Notes under the pieces: model-generated
What the model saw: the letters and a program-made list of their open reading frames with translations, nothing else
Told to the model about the DNA's origin: nothing
Database searches by the model: none
DNA from: Intrasporangiaceae bacterium URHB0013
GTDB lineage: Bacteria; Actinomycetota; Actinomycetes; Actinomycetales; Dermatophilaceae
Reading direction: 5' to 3'
Assembly (NCBI GenBank): GCA_000620545.1
Contig: KK211150.1
Coordinates: 620,427-684,426, forward strand
DNA: 64,000 bases
Part shown: one piece after another, positions 20,106 to 28,676 of the stretch
How the letters are laid out: every line of letters starts with the position of its first letter
Position numbering within the stretch: the stretch's first letter is position 1
Program-made: the position numbers and the translations under genes

Positions 20106-20714
20106 ATGAGCACGGACCTGCTGACCGACGATGCATGCGGCCTTCGTGAGCGCAAGAAGCGTGAGACCCGCCGTGCGCTCAACCTCGCCGCCCTCGACCT
20201 CGTCGAGGAGAAGGGCTTCGCGGCCGTCACCACGGAGGAGATCGCCGCTCGCGCCGGCGTCAGCACCCGCACCTTCTTCAACTACTTCCCGTCCAAGGAG
20301 GCCGCGGTCATCGGCACGACCCCCGAGGAGCTCGAGTCGTATGCCGCGGCGCTCGAGGAGGCCGTACCCCACGAGACGCCGCTCCAGTCCCTGCGCCGGA
20401 TCCTCGCCGGGATGCTCGCGCCGGCATCGATCGACCGTGAGCTGCGAGCGCGCCGCCGTCGCATCCTGCTGGGTGAGCCGTCCCTCGCCCCCGCACTCGT
20501 GGGCAACAACATCCGCATCGAGAACGCCCTCACCGCGGCCCTCGAGCGTCGCCTCGGCGCCGAGCCCGGCGTCGCCCTCGAGGCGCGTCTGACCGTAGCC
20601 CTGGCCATCGCGGCCGTGCGGGCCTGCATCGAGCACCAGCAGAACGGCGGTTCCGGGCGGCTCGAGCGCAACATCGACCTCGCCTTCGACCGCATCGCCG
20701 CCGGCCTTCGCTAG
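20106..20714 (+). CDS. TetR-family regulator of the adjacent MFS transporter
   Basis: The 202-residue protein has an N-terminal TetR helix-turn-helix (T-R-R-A-L-N-L-A-A-L-D-L-V-E-E-K-G-F, then I-A-A-R-A-G-V-S-T-R-T-F-F-N-Y-F) and an all-helical C-terminal ligand domain. The frame is open further upstream, but ATG 20106 is where homology to the family begins. CACCAT plus six bases precedes it, so the start may be leaderless. The divergent transporter and the shared palindrome support a drug-responsive repressor role. The ligand is unknown. Confidence 0.88.
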   Translation: MSTDLLTDDACGLRERKKRETRRALNLAALDLVEEKGFAAVTTEEIAARAGVSTRTFFNYFPSKEAAVIGTTPEELESYAAALEEAVPHETPLQSLRRILAGMLAPASIDRELRARRRRILLGEPSLAPALVGNNIRIENALTAALERRLGAEPGVALEARLTVALAIAAVRACIEHQQNGGSGRLERNIDLAFDRIAAGLR

Positions 20715-20761
20715 AGACCGACTGCCATTCCCGGTGGTCGGTGTCGCGGTGAGGTCCGGCG

Positions 20762-22168
20762 TCAGAGACCGTGAGCCCGGAGGTGACGGTCCAGCATCGC
20801 GGCGCAGGTGGCGGCACGGTCCGGCAGCATCTTCTTCGCCGCGCTGAGGACGAGCGAGAAGAGCTCGAGCGCCTCCCACAGCCGGATTCGTTCCTCGGTC
20901 ACCGGAGCCACCTCCCGGTACGCGCGGACGAAGGTGTCGGAGACGGCGTCGACGAGTGCAGAGCGCTGCTCCAGGGCCAGTGAGTCGGGCTCGACGTGTT
21001 CGCCCGTCTTGTTGACGGCGGTGTGTCGCACCTTGGACAGGAACAGCCCGATGTCCATCGCCGGCTCCGCCCGGGCGGCCTTGTCGAAGTCGATGAGGCC
21101 GAGCCCTCCGCCGGCAAGCAGGAGGACCTGCGCCGGACGGAAGCTGCCATGGGCCGGGAACGGTGGGCCGGCTTCGGTCCGCTCGGCTGCGGCGGCGATG
21201 CGGGCCAGAGACGTCCCGGTGAGTCCCGCAAGCCACGGGACGACCGCGGCGAGCTTCGCGTGCTTCGCCTCGACGGTGCCGAGCTCCTCCGCCCATGTCG
21301 TCACGGGTCCACCCGCCACGCCGGACGAGTGGAGGGCGGCGAGCCCTCCGGCCGCGCCCCGAACGGCGTCGACCAGACGCGAGTCGGAGGTCGTGGCGAA
21401 TGCCTCGGCGAGCAGGTCCTTGAGGGTCTGCCCGTGCTCGAGGTACGACTGCACGGAGATGCCGAGGTCGTCGAGGTACCCGAGCGGCTCGGCGATGCGG
21501 ACGACCGCACTGGAGCGCAGCGGGGAGGACCACAGCGCCTCGAGCACGCTGTGGCAGGCTCGGCCGTCCTCGGGGCGATGGACCTTGGCGACGACCGAGC
21601 TCGGCCAGGCCGGGGGAGTGTTCGCCACCGTGTACCCGAGGTCGCAGCAGACGGTGGCCCGGACACCCGGCTTGTAGCTCGCGATCGTGGCCGTGCACTC
21701 GCTCAGACCCAGGTCGTCAGCGCCGACGTGTCGCCGCAGCAGCGGCTCGAGCACCGCCGTGGCCGTGCGGTCGTGCGTGATGGCGTGCATCCCGGGGAGG
21801 GCATCGTCGGCCGACCACGTGTGCAGGTGGAGGCGGAGGTCGGGCAGCCAGCACGACCACCCGTCCTCGGTGATGCCGGCGGATGGGTCCGCAGCTGGCG
21901 GTGTGACGCCCTGGGGGACGAGCATCCCGTGGGCGGTGATGCTCCTCGACCCGTCGGCGTCGTCGCTCACCTCCAGGAGGTAGGTCGCCGTCCACCGCCC
22001 GCCGCCGCCGGCCTCGCCGTCGCCGGTCTCACCCTCTGCCGACCGGAGGCGGGTGACCCGACATCCGAGTAGTCGGACCGCTCCGGATCGAAACTCGGGC
22101 ACATTGAGTCGCAGCGACTCCGAGACGCACTCGGGCCGCACGGCGCGTTCGAACGAGGTCGAGTCCAT
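20762..22168 (-). CDS. Kinase-fold (aminoglycoside phosphotransferase-like) protein lacking the catalytic Asp
   Basis: The 468-residue protein has a novel N-terminal part of about 150 residues and a C-terminal APH/choline-kinase-like fold. The catalytic loop reads A-H-G-S-F-R-P-A-Q at residues 339-347: the usual HGD Asp is Ser342 and the usual Asn is Gln. The metal-binding loop L-I-D-F-D is intact at 358-362. Start 22168 is preferred over 22246 because there the alignment with the divergent paralogue at 22409 begins. It may be a pseudokinase. Substrate unknown. Confidence 0.75.
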   Translation of the reverse strand: MDSTSFERAVRPECVSESLRLNVPEFRSGAVRLLGCRVTRLRSAEGETGDGEAGGGGRWTATYLLEVSDDADGSRSITAHGMLVPQGVTPPAADPSAGITEDGWSCWLPDLRLHLHTWSADDALPGMHAITHDRTATAVLEPLLRRHVGADDLGLSECTATIASYKPGVRATVCCDLGYTVANTPPAWPSSVVAKVHRPEDGRACHSVLEALWSSPLRSSAVVRIAEPLGYLDDLGISVQSYLEHGQTLKDLLAEAFATTSDSRLVDAVRGAAGGLAALHSSGVAGGPVTTWAEELGTVEAKHAKLAAVVPWLAGLTGTSLARIAAAAERTEAGPPFPAHGSFRPAQVLLLAGGGLGLIDFDKAARAEPAMDIGLFLSKVRHTAVNKTGEHVEPDSLALEQRSALVDAVSDTFVRAYREVAPVTEERIRLWEALELFSLVLSAAKKMLPDRAATCAAMLDRHLRAHGL

Positions 22169-22408
22169 GCCCACGCCCCCTCTTCCCCTCGCAGCATAGG
22201 CGGGCAGCGCATCGTGCGGGCGCGGTTGTGTGAGAACCGTTTCCATTGCGCCGGAGAGGTAGCAGCCAAGGGGGCTGCTCCTTGTCGACAGGAGCGTCCG
22301 GTTCGTCGTTCACCGATTGGTCGCTTCCACGCACGGCCGACGTCGCGGGGTGCAAAACTGTCGTCCCTCCTCAGTTGAACACTCACGAGACGATCCGGGG
22401 AGACGCCC

Positions 22409-23857
22409 ATGAGCACGACGATCGACGAAGCCATCGATGCCCTCGGCCCGTTCGCCGAGCTACCCGACTGGCTGGCGGGGCTCATGCGCCCCGGCCGGCT
22501 CGAGGCTTCGTTGCGCGAGCACGTCTCCGAGCTGCGCGACGGACGGCTCACGCTGCTCGACTGCCGCGCCGACCGGCTGCGAGCGAAGGAGGAGCGCTGG
22601 TTGGCGCGCTGTCGCGCGATCATCACTCCGCGCGACTCGGGGCCGCACACGGAGCCGTCCGAGGTCGTCCTCGTGGGTGAGCTCCACCCCCCGGGCCGGC
22701 CCGACCCGATTCTTCCCCTCTCGGGCTCGGCGGTGCCCTTCGGCGAGCCGGGGTACGAGGTCTTCCTGCCGGACCTGCGGCTGCATCTCCGTTCCGAGGA
22801 GGAGGACCCGGGTCTCCCGAGCCTGGGCGCACTGTCCCAGCCCGAGACGTCGGCCCGCATCATCGAGCGCATGCTCCGAGCCGGTCGGTACCCAGAGGCC
22901 ACCGTCGCCTCGAGCACGCCCACCATCATCCGGTACAAGCCCGGCAGCCGGTGCACGATCCTCTACGACCTCGCCTACGACCCGCCCTCCACCGGCCTGC
23001 CCAACCCGGTCGTGGCCAAGACGCACCAGGGTGGCAAGGGGGCGGTCGCGCACGAGGCGATGACCGCGCTGTGGAACACCGACCTCGCTCGCGGCAACTC
23101 CCTGCTCCTTGCCGAGCCGCTCGGCTACCTGCCGGAGGAGCAGGTCCTCCTCCAGGGACCCGTTCCGGAGGACCAGACGCTCAAGGAGCTGGCCCGTCGA
23201 GCCTTCGAGAGCATGGATGGCGGACTCCTCGACGAGCTGAGGACCGAGCTGCGGCGGACCGCCGTCGCGCTGGCCGCTCTCCACCGCAGCGGTGCCAGCT
23301 ACACGCGGTCGGTCGACTGGACCGATGAGCTCGCCGAGACCCGCGAGGTGCTGGACCGCCTCTCGGTGACCATCCCCGGCCTGCGTGAGGCGGGCGAGCC
23401 GATGCTCAGCCGCCTCGAGTCGTTCCACCTCACCACGGGGCCGGACCCGGCAGTCAGCGCCCACCACGACTTCCGGCCCGCGCAGGTGCTGCTCGCCGGC
23501 GGCCGCATCGGCTTCATCGACTTCGACGGGGCGGCGATGGCCGAGCCGGGCCTCGACCTCGGCCGGTTCCGCGGCAAGCTGCGGGACATCGGGGTCACGG
23601 CCCTCTCCGCGAGGGAGGAGGGCTACCGGGCCGACCTGCTCGAGGACCGGCTGGTGCTGCTCGACGGGTTCTGCGACCTCTTTCTCGACGAGTATCGAAG
23701 CCACGCCCCCGTCACGTCGCAGCGCGTGCTGCTCTGGGAGACCATCGACGTCCTCACGGCACTGCTCCACACGTGGTCGAAAGTGCGCCTGCTGCGGGTG
23801 GAGCCCCGGCTGGCCATCCTGCGGCATCAGCTCCGGACTGCCGACCTCAGCGCTTGA
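22409..23857 (+). CDS. Kinase-fold (aminoglycoside phosphotransferase-like) protein
   Basis: This 482-residue paralogue of the divergent 20762-22168 product shares the N-terminal domain (R-P-x(3)-E-x-S-L-R pattern, then L-L-D-C-R) and the kinase-like C-terminal domain. Here the catalytic loop is H-H-D-F-R-P-A-Q with Asp354 present, and the metal loop is F-I-D-F-D at 369-373. The Asn after the catalytic Asp is Gln, as in the neighbour. ATG 22409 follows GGGGAGA. The family phosphorylates small molecules such as aminoglycosides or choline; no substrate is implied here. Confidence 0.78.
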   Translation: MSTTIDEAIDALGPFAELPDWLAGLMRPGRLEASLREHVSELRDGRLTLLDCRADRLRAKEERWLARCRAIITPRDSGPHTEPSEVVLVGELHPPGRPDPILPLSGSAVPFGEPGYEVFLPDLRLHLRSEEEDPGLPSLGALSQPETSARIIERMLRAGRYPEATVASSTPTIIRYKPGSRCTILYDLAYDPPSTGLPNPVVAKTHQGGKGAVAHEAMTALWNTDLARGNSLLLAEPLGYLPEEQVLLQGPVPEDQTLKELARRAFESMDGGLLDELRTELRRTAVALAALHRSGASYTRSVDWTDELAETREVLDRLSVTIPGLREAGEPMLSRLESFHLTTGPDPAVSAHHDFRPAQVLLAGGRIGFIDFDGAAMAEPGLDLGRFRGKLRDIGVTALSAREEGYRADLLEDRLVLLDGFCDLFLDEYRSHAPVTSQRVLLWETIDVLTALLHTWSKVRLLRVEPRLAILRHQLRTADLSA

Positions 23858-23885
23858 CCGGGCTGACGGAGCCGACCCCGCCGAG

Positions 23886-23945
23886 GCCTCCGGCAGCCGC
23901 GCCTCCGGCAGCCGCGCCTCCGGCAGCCGCGCCTCCGGCAGCTGC
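23886..23945 (+). repeat. Four tandem 15-bp units
   Basis: GCCTCCGGCAGCCGC is repeated at 23886, 23901, 23916 and 23931, the last with one change. The array fills the space between the convergent stops of the kinase-like gene and the DksA/TraR gene. It looks like slippage expansion in non-coding DNA. Confidence 0.85.
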
Positions 23946-23980
23946 GCCCCGCAGCCCTCCGTCCGCCGAGGGCGCCGTGA

Positions 23981-24340
23981 TCAGCGGAGGATGGCCCCGG
24001 CGTGGGCGATGCACGTGCGCGCCGTCGGGCGGGCCTGCAGCCGCTCCTCGGGGATGGCCTCGCCGCACACCTCGCACCGTCCGTAGCCCCCGTCGGCGAT
24101 GCGCTGCAAGGCCGCGTCGATCTCGGTGAGGTGTCGCTCGGCCTGCTCGATGAGGGCCCCGATCTGGGTGCGCTCGTAGGCGATCGTCGATCCCTCGGGG
24201 TCGTGCTCGTCGTCTCCGACGTTGGCCTCGGACGCCGCGACCACCTCCTCGAACTCCCGCCGCAGCCCCAGGATGCGCTCGACCTCGTTGGCCCGGTCCA
24301 CCGTCAGCTCTGCCGCGCGTGCGGCCGTCTTCGTGCTCAT
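23981..24340 (-). CDS. DksA/TraR-type zinc-finger protein with a C3H finger
   Basis: The 119-residue protein has an N-terminal coiled coil and a C-terminal TraR finger. The finger is C-E-V-C-G-E-A-I-P-E-E-R-L, then R-T-C-I-A-H: the fourth ligand position is His instead of Cys. Family members bind RNA polymerase through the secondary channel or act as small zinc proteins; the acidic coiled-coil tip is not obvious here. GACGAT plus six bases precedes ATG 24340. A longer open frame upstream shows no homology. It is divergent from the gene at 24498. Confidence 0.85.
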   Translation of the reverse strand: MSTKTAARAAELTVDRANEVERILGLRREFEEVVAASEANVGDDEHDPEGSTIAYERTQIGALIEQAERHLTEIDAALQRIADGGYGRCEVCGEAIPEERLQARPTARTCIAHAGAILR

Positions 24341-24497
24341 GTCCCCATCGTCCTCCGGATGGGCCCGACCGGCCGGGACACGTGGTGCGCCCCACTGCTC
24401 GCCGCGGGACCTCAGCAGGTCCCGCGGCCAGTGCACCCGCGATGACCCTCTGCCGCCACGCCGGAGGGGCCGCTCGTCGACCGGGCAGGATGGGCCC

Positions 24498-25961
24498 ATG
24501 AGCGACTCCCGCGGAGTGGTCTTCCCAGTCGACCCCACGTCCGGACGCCGCAGCACGACCGCGACCGGACGTGCCGTCGTCGCCGACGCCCTGCGGGGGG
24601 TCGACCCGGTCGGCGCGGCGTCGGCCGAGCGCGAGACCAACTGGCGCCAGGGATACCTCCCGCACTTCCGGCGGCTCGTCGAGGCAGGCGTCGCAGTCCC
24701 CGGAGCCGCACAGGCCATCGCCACGGGCGGGCTGGACTCGCTGCACCGACGCATGCAGTGGGCGACGCGCGAGGGCGACCGACCGCTCGAGGCCTCCGTC
24801 GCACTCGACGACAGCACACCGACCCTGGGCTCCGAGACGGTCCGGGGCGAGGGCACGCCCGATCGCACCCTCTCGGTCCCGTATGCCGGCGAGCGCCTCT
24901 CGGGGGACGCGCTGCGCCGTCGTCTCGACCTCTGGGTCGAGGCAGGCACCATCGAGCCCACGTGCGCACAGGCGGTGGGCCGCGTCATCGACAATCCCGA
25001 CTGGCTGGACCTCTCCGACCGCACCCTCGTCGTGCTCGGCGCCGCGGCCGAGATGGGCCCGCTGCGCTCCCTGCTGCGTTGGGGCGCCGATGTCGCGGCG
25101 GTCGACCTGCCACGAAAAGACCTGTGGGAGCGCCTGCTCGGTGACAGGCGCCGGCTCGCCGGGTCGATCACCGTCCCCGTGCGCACCGGTGACGAACCCC
25201 TTGCAGCCCGCGCCGGTGGCGACCTCGTGCACGACCTCGGGGCCGTCACGAGGTGGGTGACGGCCCTCGAGGGATTGCTCGTGATCGGCAACTACGTCTA
25301 CGCCGACGGCGAGACCAACGTCCGCGTCTCGATGGCGGTCGACGCGATGACCCGGCACGTGGTCGAGGCGAAGGGTCGTGACGACGTCGCCCTCGCGTTC
25401 CTCGCCACGCCCACCGATGTCTTCGCCGTTCCCGGCGCCGCGGTCGAGCGCTCCGTCGACAGCTATGCCCGCCGCCGCACCTCCAAGGTGCTGCGCGTCC
25501 CGCTCCGGGCGATCAGCGGCGGCCGCCTCCTGCGCCGCAACTACGTGCCCGGCCAGGACCCCGGCATCAACGACAGCGTCGTGCTCCAGCAGGGACCCAA
25601 CTACCTGCTTGCCAAGCGGCTCCAGCGCTGGCGGGCGACGGCATACCGCGCCGACGGCGGCCTCGTGTCGTTCAAGGTCGCCCCGCCCACGCGCACCCGC
25701 TCGGTCCTCAAGAACCGCGCGCTCGCCGCCGCCTACGCGGGCGCCCACCGCTTCGGCATCGAGGTCTTCGAGCCTGGCACGGCCAACACCCTCATGGCCG
25801 CGCTGCTCGTCCACGACCTGCGCACAGGCTCGCCGGCGCAGCCGACCGCCTGGCAGGACGAGGCGTATGCCGCCGCGCACGGTGGGCTGTGGACCGCCGC
25901 CTACGACCCGCGCAGCGCCCTCGGCATCGCCGCCCTGCTCGGGATCGCTTCGGCCCGCTGA
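24498..25961 (+). CDS. Conserved hypothetical protein with a possible Rossmann-like core
   Basis: I cannot name the family of this 487-residue protein. Visible features are a basic N-terminal half with E-T-N-W-R-Q-G-Y-L and a hydrophobic strand followed by glycine-poor loop (T-L-V-V-L-G-A-A-A-E-M-G-P-L) near residue 180. A second strand ending V-D-L-P-R follows, like the dinucleotide-binding alternation of methyltransferases or dehydrogenases. An Arg/Lys-rich stretch (R-R-T-S-K-V-L-R-V) lies near 335. No signal peptide or membrane helix is seen. CAGGAT plus six bases precedes ATG 24498. The gene stands alone. Confidence 0.7.
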   Translation: MSDSRGVVFPVDPTSGRRSTTATGRAVVADALRGVDPVGAASAERETNWRQGYLPHFRRLVEAGVAVPGAAQAIATGGLDSLHRRMQWATREGDRPLEASVALDDSTPTLGSETVRGEGTPDRTLSVPYAGERLSGDALRRRLDLWVEAGTIEPTCAQAVGRVIDNPDWLDLSDRTLVVLGAAAEMGPLRSLLRWGADVAAVDLPRKDLWERLLGDRRRLAGSITVPVRTGDEPLAARAGGDLVHDLGAVTRWVTALEGLLVIGNYVYADGETNVRVSMAVDAMTRHVVEAKGRDDVALAFLATPTDVFAVPGAAVERSVDSYARRRTSKVLRVPLRAISGGRLLRRNYVPGQDPGINDSVVLQQGPNYLLAKRLQRWRATAYRADGGLVSFKVAPPTRTRSVLKNRALAAAYAGAHRFGIEVFEPGTANTLMAALLVHDLRTGSPAQPTAWQDEAYAAAHGGLWTAAYDPRSALGIAALLGIASAR

Positions 25962-26051
25962 GCGGATGTCACGCACGCGGAGGTGAGTCGTTGGTCGCAC
26001 TCGCGGGACGGGAGTTGGCGCACACGTCCTCGAGGCTCGATGCTGTGTCAC

Positions 26052-27308
26052 ATGGGTGAGCGAGTGGCGCAGCAGCCGCGCGTGGACGACCGGTCGCCGG
26101 AACGGGGGCTCGGCGGCACCCTCGGCGCGCCCCGCACGCTCATCCCGGCGCTGCTGGCCGCCATCGCCTACGTCGACCCCGGCAACTTCGGCGTCAACAT
26201 CACGTCCGGTGCCGAGCACGGCTACGAGCTCGTGTGGGTCGTCGTCTTCGCCAGCTGCTCGGCCATGGTCATCCAGTACCTCGCGGCCAAGCTCGGCATG
26301 GCCTCCGGCAAGAGCCTCGCCGAGCACAGCTCCGAGCGCTTCCCGGGCGTCGGCCGCCTGCTGCTGTGGGCCCAGGCCGAGCTCGTCGTCATCATGACCG
26401 ACCTCGCCGAGGTCGTCGGTGGCGCCATCGCGCTGCAGCTGCTCTTCGGTATGCCGCTCATGGCCGGTGCGGTGTGCGTCGCCCTCTTCAGCCTCGTCGT
26501 GCTCGCCCTGAAGGTGCGCGGACGCAGCCACTTCGACTCCGTCGTGCTCGTGCTGCTCGTCATCATCATCGGCTCACTGCTGTGGCAGGTCCTCGTCGCC
26601 GACGTCGACCGCGTCGCGCTGCTGCGCTCGCTCGTCCCCCGCCCGCTCGACTCCTCGGCGGCCCTGCTCGCCGTCGGCATCGTCGGCGCCACGGTGATGC
26701 CACATGCCCTCCACTTCCACTCGGCCGCCTCGCGCGGACGCGACGACGGAACCGAGGCCAGCCACGTCGAGAGACTGCGCAGCGGCCGCCGCACGGTGCG
26801 CAGCGTCGTCATCGCCATGACGATCGCCGGGGCGGCCAACATCAGCCTCGTCGTGTTCGCGGCGGCGCTGCCGTCGGAGGCCGGCGCCAGCATCGAGACG
26901 GCGTATGCCGCCCTGTCGGCCAACGCGGGACAGATCGTCGCGACGATGCTCGCCGTCGCCCTCCTCGCGTCGGGTCTCGCCTCCACCCTCGTCGGCGTCC
27001 AGACCGGTGACGTCGTGATGCAGGGCTTCGGTCGCCGCCCCATCGCGCCGCTGCTGCGCCGGATGGTGGCCGTCGTCCCCACGCTCGTCATCCTCGGCCT
27101 CGGCGTCGAACCGACCAACGCGCTCGTCTGGAGCCAGGTCGTCCTGTCGTTCGCGCTGCCCGGGACGCTCGTGCCGCTCCTGCTCTTCACACGCGACCGG
27201 CGGATCATGGGCGTGCTCGTCAACCACCGACTGACCACGGCCGTCGCGGTGCTCATCACCGCGGTGATCGTCGGTCTCTGCGGCTACCTCGTCGCCACCG
27301 GCCTCTGA
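26052..27308 (+). CDS. Nramp-family divalent metal transporter
   Basis: The 418-residue membrane protein imports Mn2+ or Fe2+ with protons by family. It has about eleven helices. The TM1 metal-binding D-P-G-N-F-G-V-N is present, and TM6 carries the metal-ligand Met within G-A-T-V-M-P-H-A-L-H. These are the two hallmark unwound helices of SLC11/MntH. ATG 26052 is chosen because upstream residues look non-coding. No MntR gene or site is evident nearby. Confidence 0.9.
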   Translation: MGERVAQQPRVDDRSPERGLGGTLGAPRTLIPALLAAIAYVDPGNFGVNITSGAEHGYELVWVVVFASCSAMVIQYLAAKLGMASGKSLAEHSSERFPGVGRLLLWAQAELVVIMTDLAEVVGGAIALQLLFGMPLMAGAVCVALFSLVVLALKVRGRSHFDSVVLVLLVIIIGSLLWQVLVADVDRVALLRSLVPRPLDSSAALLAVGIVGATVMPHALHFHSAASRGRDDGTEASHVERLRSGRRTVRSVVIAMTIAGAANISLVVFAAALPSEAGASIETAYAALSANAGQIVATMLAVALLASGLASTLVGVQTGDVVMQGFGRRPIAPLLRRMVAVVPTLVILGLGVEPTNALVWSQVVLSFALPGTLVPLLLFTRDRRIMGVLVNHRLTTAVAVLITAVIVGLCGYLVATGL

Positions 27309-27518
27309 CCCACCGCCGGAGGGTTGGCAGGGCCTGCCCACTCGAGTGGCCGACGCCACGGCCGAGAGCCCTCCGCCACGGCCCGTGACCCTTCATCGTG
27401 CGTGAAATGGGTGTGGCGAACGGCACCGGGCCGGACGGCATACGGCCTCGGGATGCGTGGGCGACCATGTGGGAGAGTGGCGCACGAACCGCTGCGACGT
27501 CGCTTGAGGAAGGTGAGC

Positions 27519-28676
27519 ATGTCGGCCCGTCTCGTCCCGCCGGGTGCCCGGGAGCTCCCCGCGCTGACCGAGCTCCGCCTCGAGGTGCGTGCCTTCCTCG
27601 CCGAGCAGGTCGCTGCCGGCGCTTTCGTGCCGCACGTCGACACGTGGCTGACCCGCTGGGACCGCGACTTCACCCGCGAGCTCGGCCGCCGCGGCTGGCT
27701 CGGCATGGTCATCCCCACGGCATACGGCGGGCAGGGACGCACCTATCTCGAGCGCTTCGTCGTCACCGAGGAGCTCCTCGTCGTCGGGGCTCCCGTCGCC
27801 GCGCACTGGATCGCCGAGCGTCAGATCGGTCCGTCGCTGCTGCGCTACGGCACCGAGGAGCAGAAGCAGGCGTTCCTGCCCGGGATCAGCCGCGGCGAGG
27901 TCGTCTTCGGCATCGGGATGAGCGAGCCCGACTCCGGCTCGGATCTCGCGAGCGTCCGCACCCGGGCCGAGCGGGTCGACGGTGGGTGGCGGCTCACCGG
28001 CACGAAGCTCTGGACCTCCGGCGCGCACGAGGCCGACGCGTTCTTCGCCCTGGCTCGCTCAGCGCCGCTCGACCCCGCCCACCGCCACGACGGCCTCAGC
28101 CAGTTCATCGTCGACCTGCGGGCGCCCGGCGTCACGATCCGCCCGATCATCTCGATGGGCGGCGACCACCACTTCAACGAGGTGCACCTCGACGGCGTCC
28201 TCATCCCCGACGACCGGGTGCTCGGCGAGGTGGGGGAGGGCTGGGCGCAGGTGACCTCCGAGCTCGCCCACGAGCGCAGCGGGCCCGAGCGGGTGCTCTC
28301 CACCTTCCAGCTCCTCGCGGCCGCGGCACAGGCCATGGACGACGGGCGCCTGCCCACCGACCCGGGTCTCGGACGTCACGTCGCGCGCGTCGCCGCCCTG
28401 CACCACATGTCGTTCGCCGTCTCGACCGCCCTCGAGAGCGCCGAGCACGGCGCGGACGCCGACACGGCCGCCGCCGTCGTCAAGGTGCTCGGCACGACGG
28501 GAGAGGGCGACATCGCCGACTACGTCGACACGCTGACGGCCACCGGATGGGCGCTCGACGAGGAGCTGGACACCCTCCTGCACGCGGCGATCCTCCAGCG
28601 GCCGGGCTTCACCCTCCGAGGCGGCACCAACGAGATCCTCCGCGGCGTCATCGCCCGCGGGCTGGGGATGCGCTGA
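27519..28676 (+). CDS. Acyl-CoA dehydrogenase, first subunit of a gene pair
   Basis: The 385-residue protein has the ACAD fold: G-W-L-G-M-V-I-P-T-A-Y-G-G-Q-G, the FAD-binding F-G-I-G-M-S-E-P-D-S-G-S-D-L-A-S and the C-terminal R-G-G-T-N-E-I-L-R. The usual catalytic Y-E-G is R-G-G here. This is typical of subunits in which the base comes from elsewhere, such as the E in E-L-A-H-E-R-S. GAGGAAGG precedes ATG 27519. It overlaps the next gene (TGATG), which is also ACAD-like. The pair probably forms an alpha2beta2 enzyme like the mycobacterial sterol side-chain dehydrogenases. Confidence 0.9.
   Translation: MSARLVPPGARELPALTELRLEVRAFLAEQVAAGAFVPHVDTWLTRWDRDFTRELGRRGWLGMVIPTAYGGQGRTYLERFVVTEELLVVGAPVAAHWIAERQIGPSLLRYGTEEQKQAFLPGISRGEVVFGIGMSEPDSGSDLASVRTRAERVDGGWRLTGTKLWTSGAHEADAFFALARSAPLDPAHRHDGLSQFIVDLRAPGVTIRPIISMGGDHHFNEVHLDGVLIPDDRVLGEVGEGWAQVTSELAHERSGPERVLSTFQLLAAAAQAMDDGRLPTDPGLGRHVARVAALHHMSFAVSTALESAEHGADADTAAAVVKVLGTTGEGDIADYVDTLTATGWALDEELDTLLHAAILQRPGFTLRGGTNEILRGVIARGLGMR

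Noticed and set aside
23847..26531. 894-residue antisense frame across the DksA and 24498 genes
   Set aside because: Composition is that of an antisense shadow; it crosses two well-supported genes and the 15-bp repeat array.
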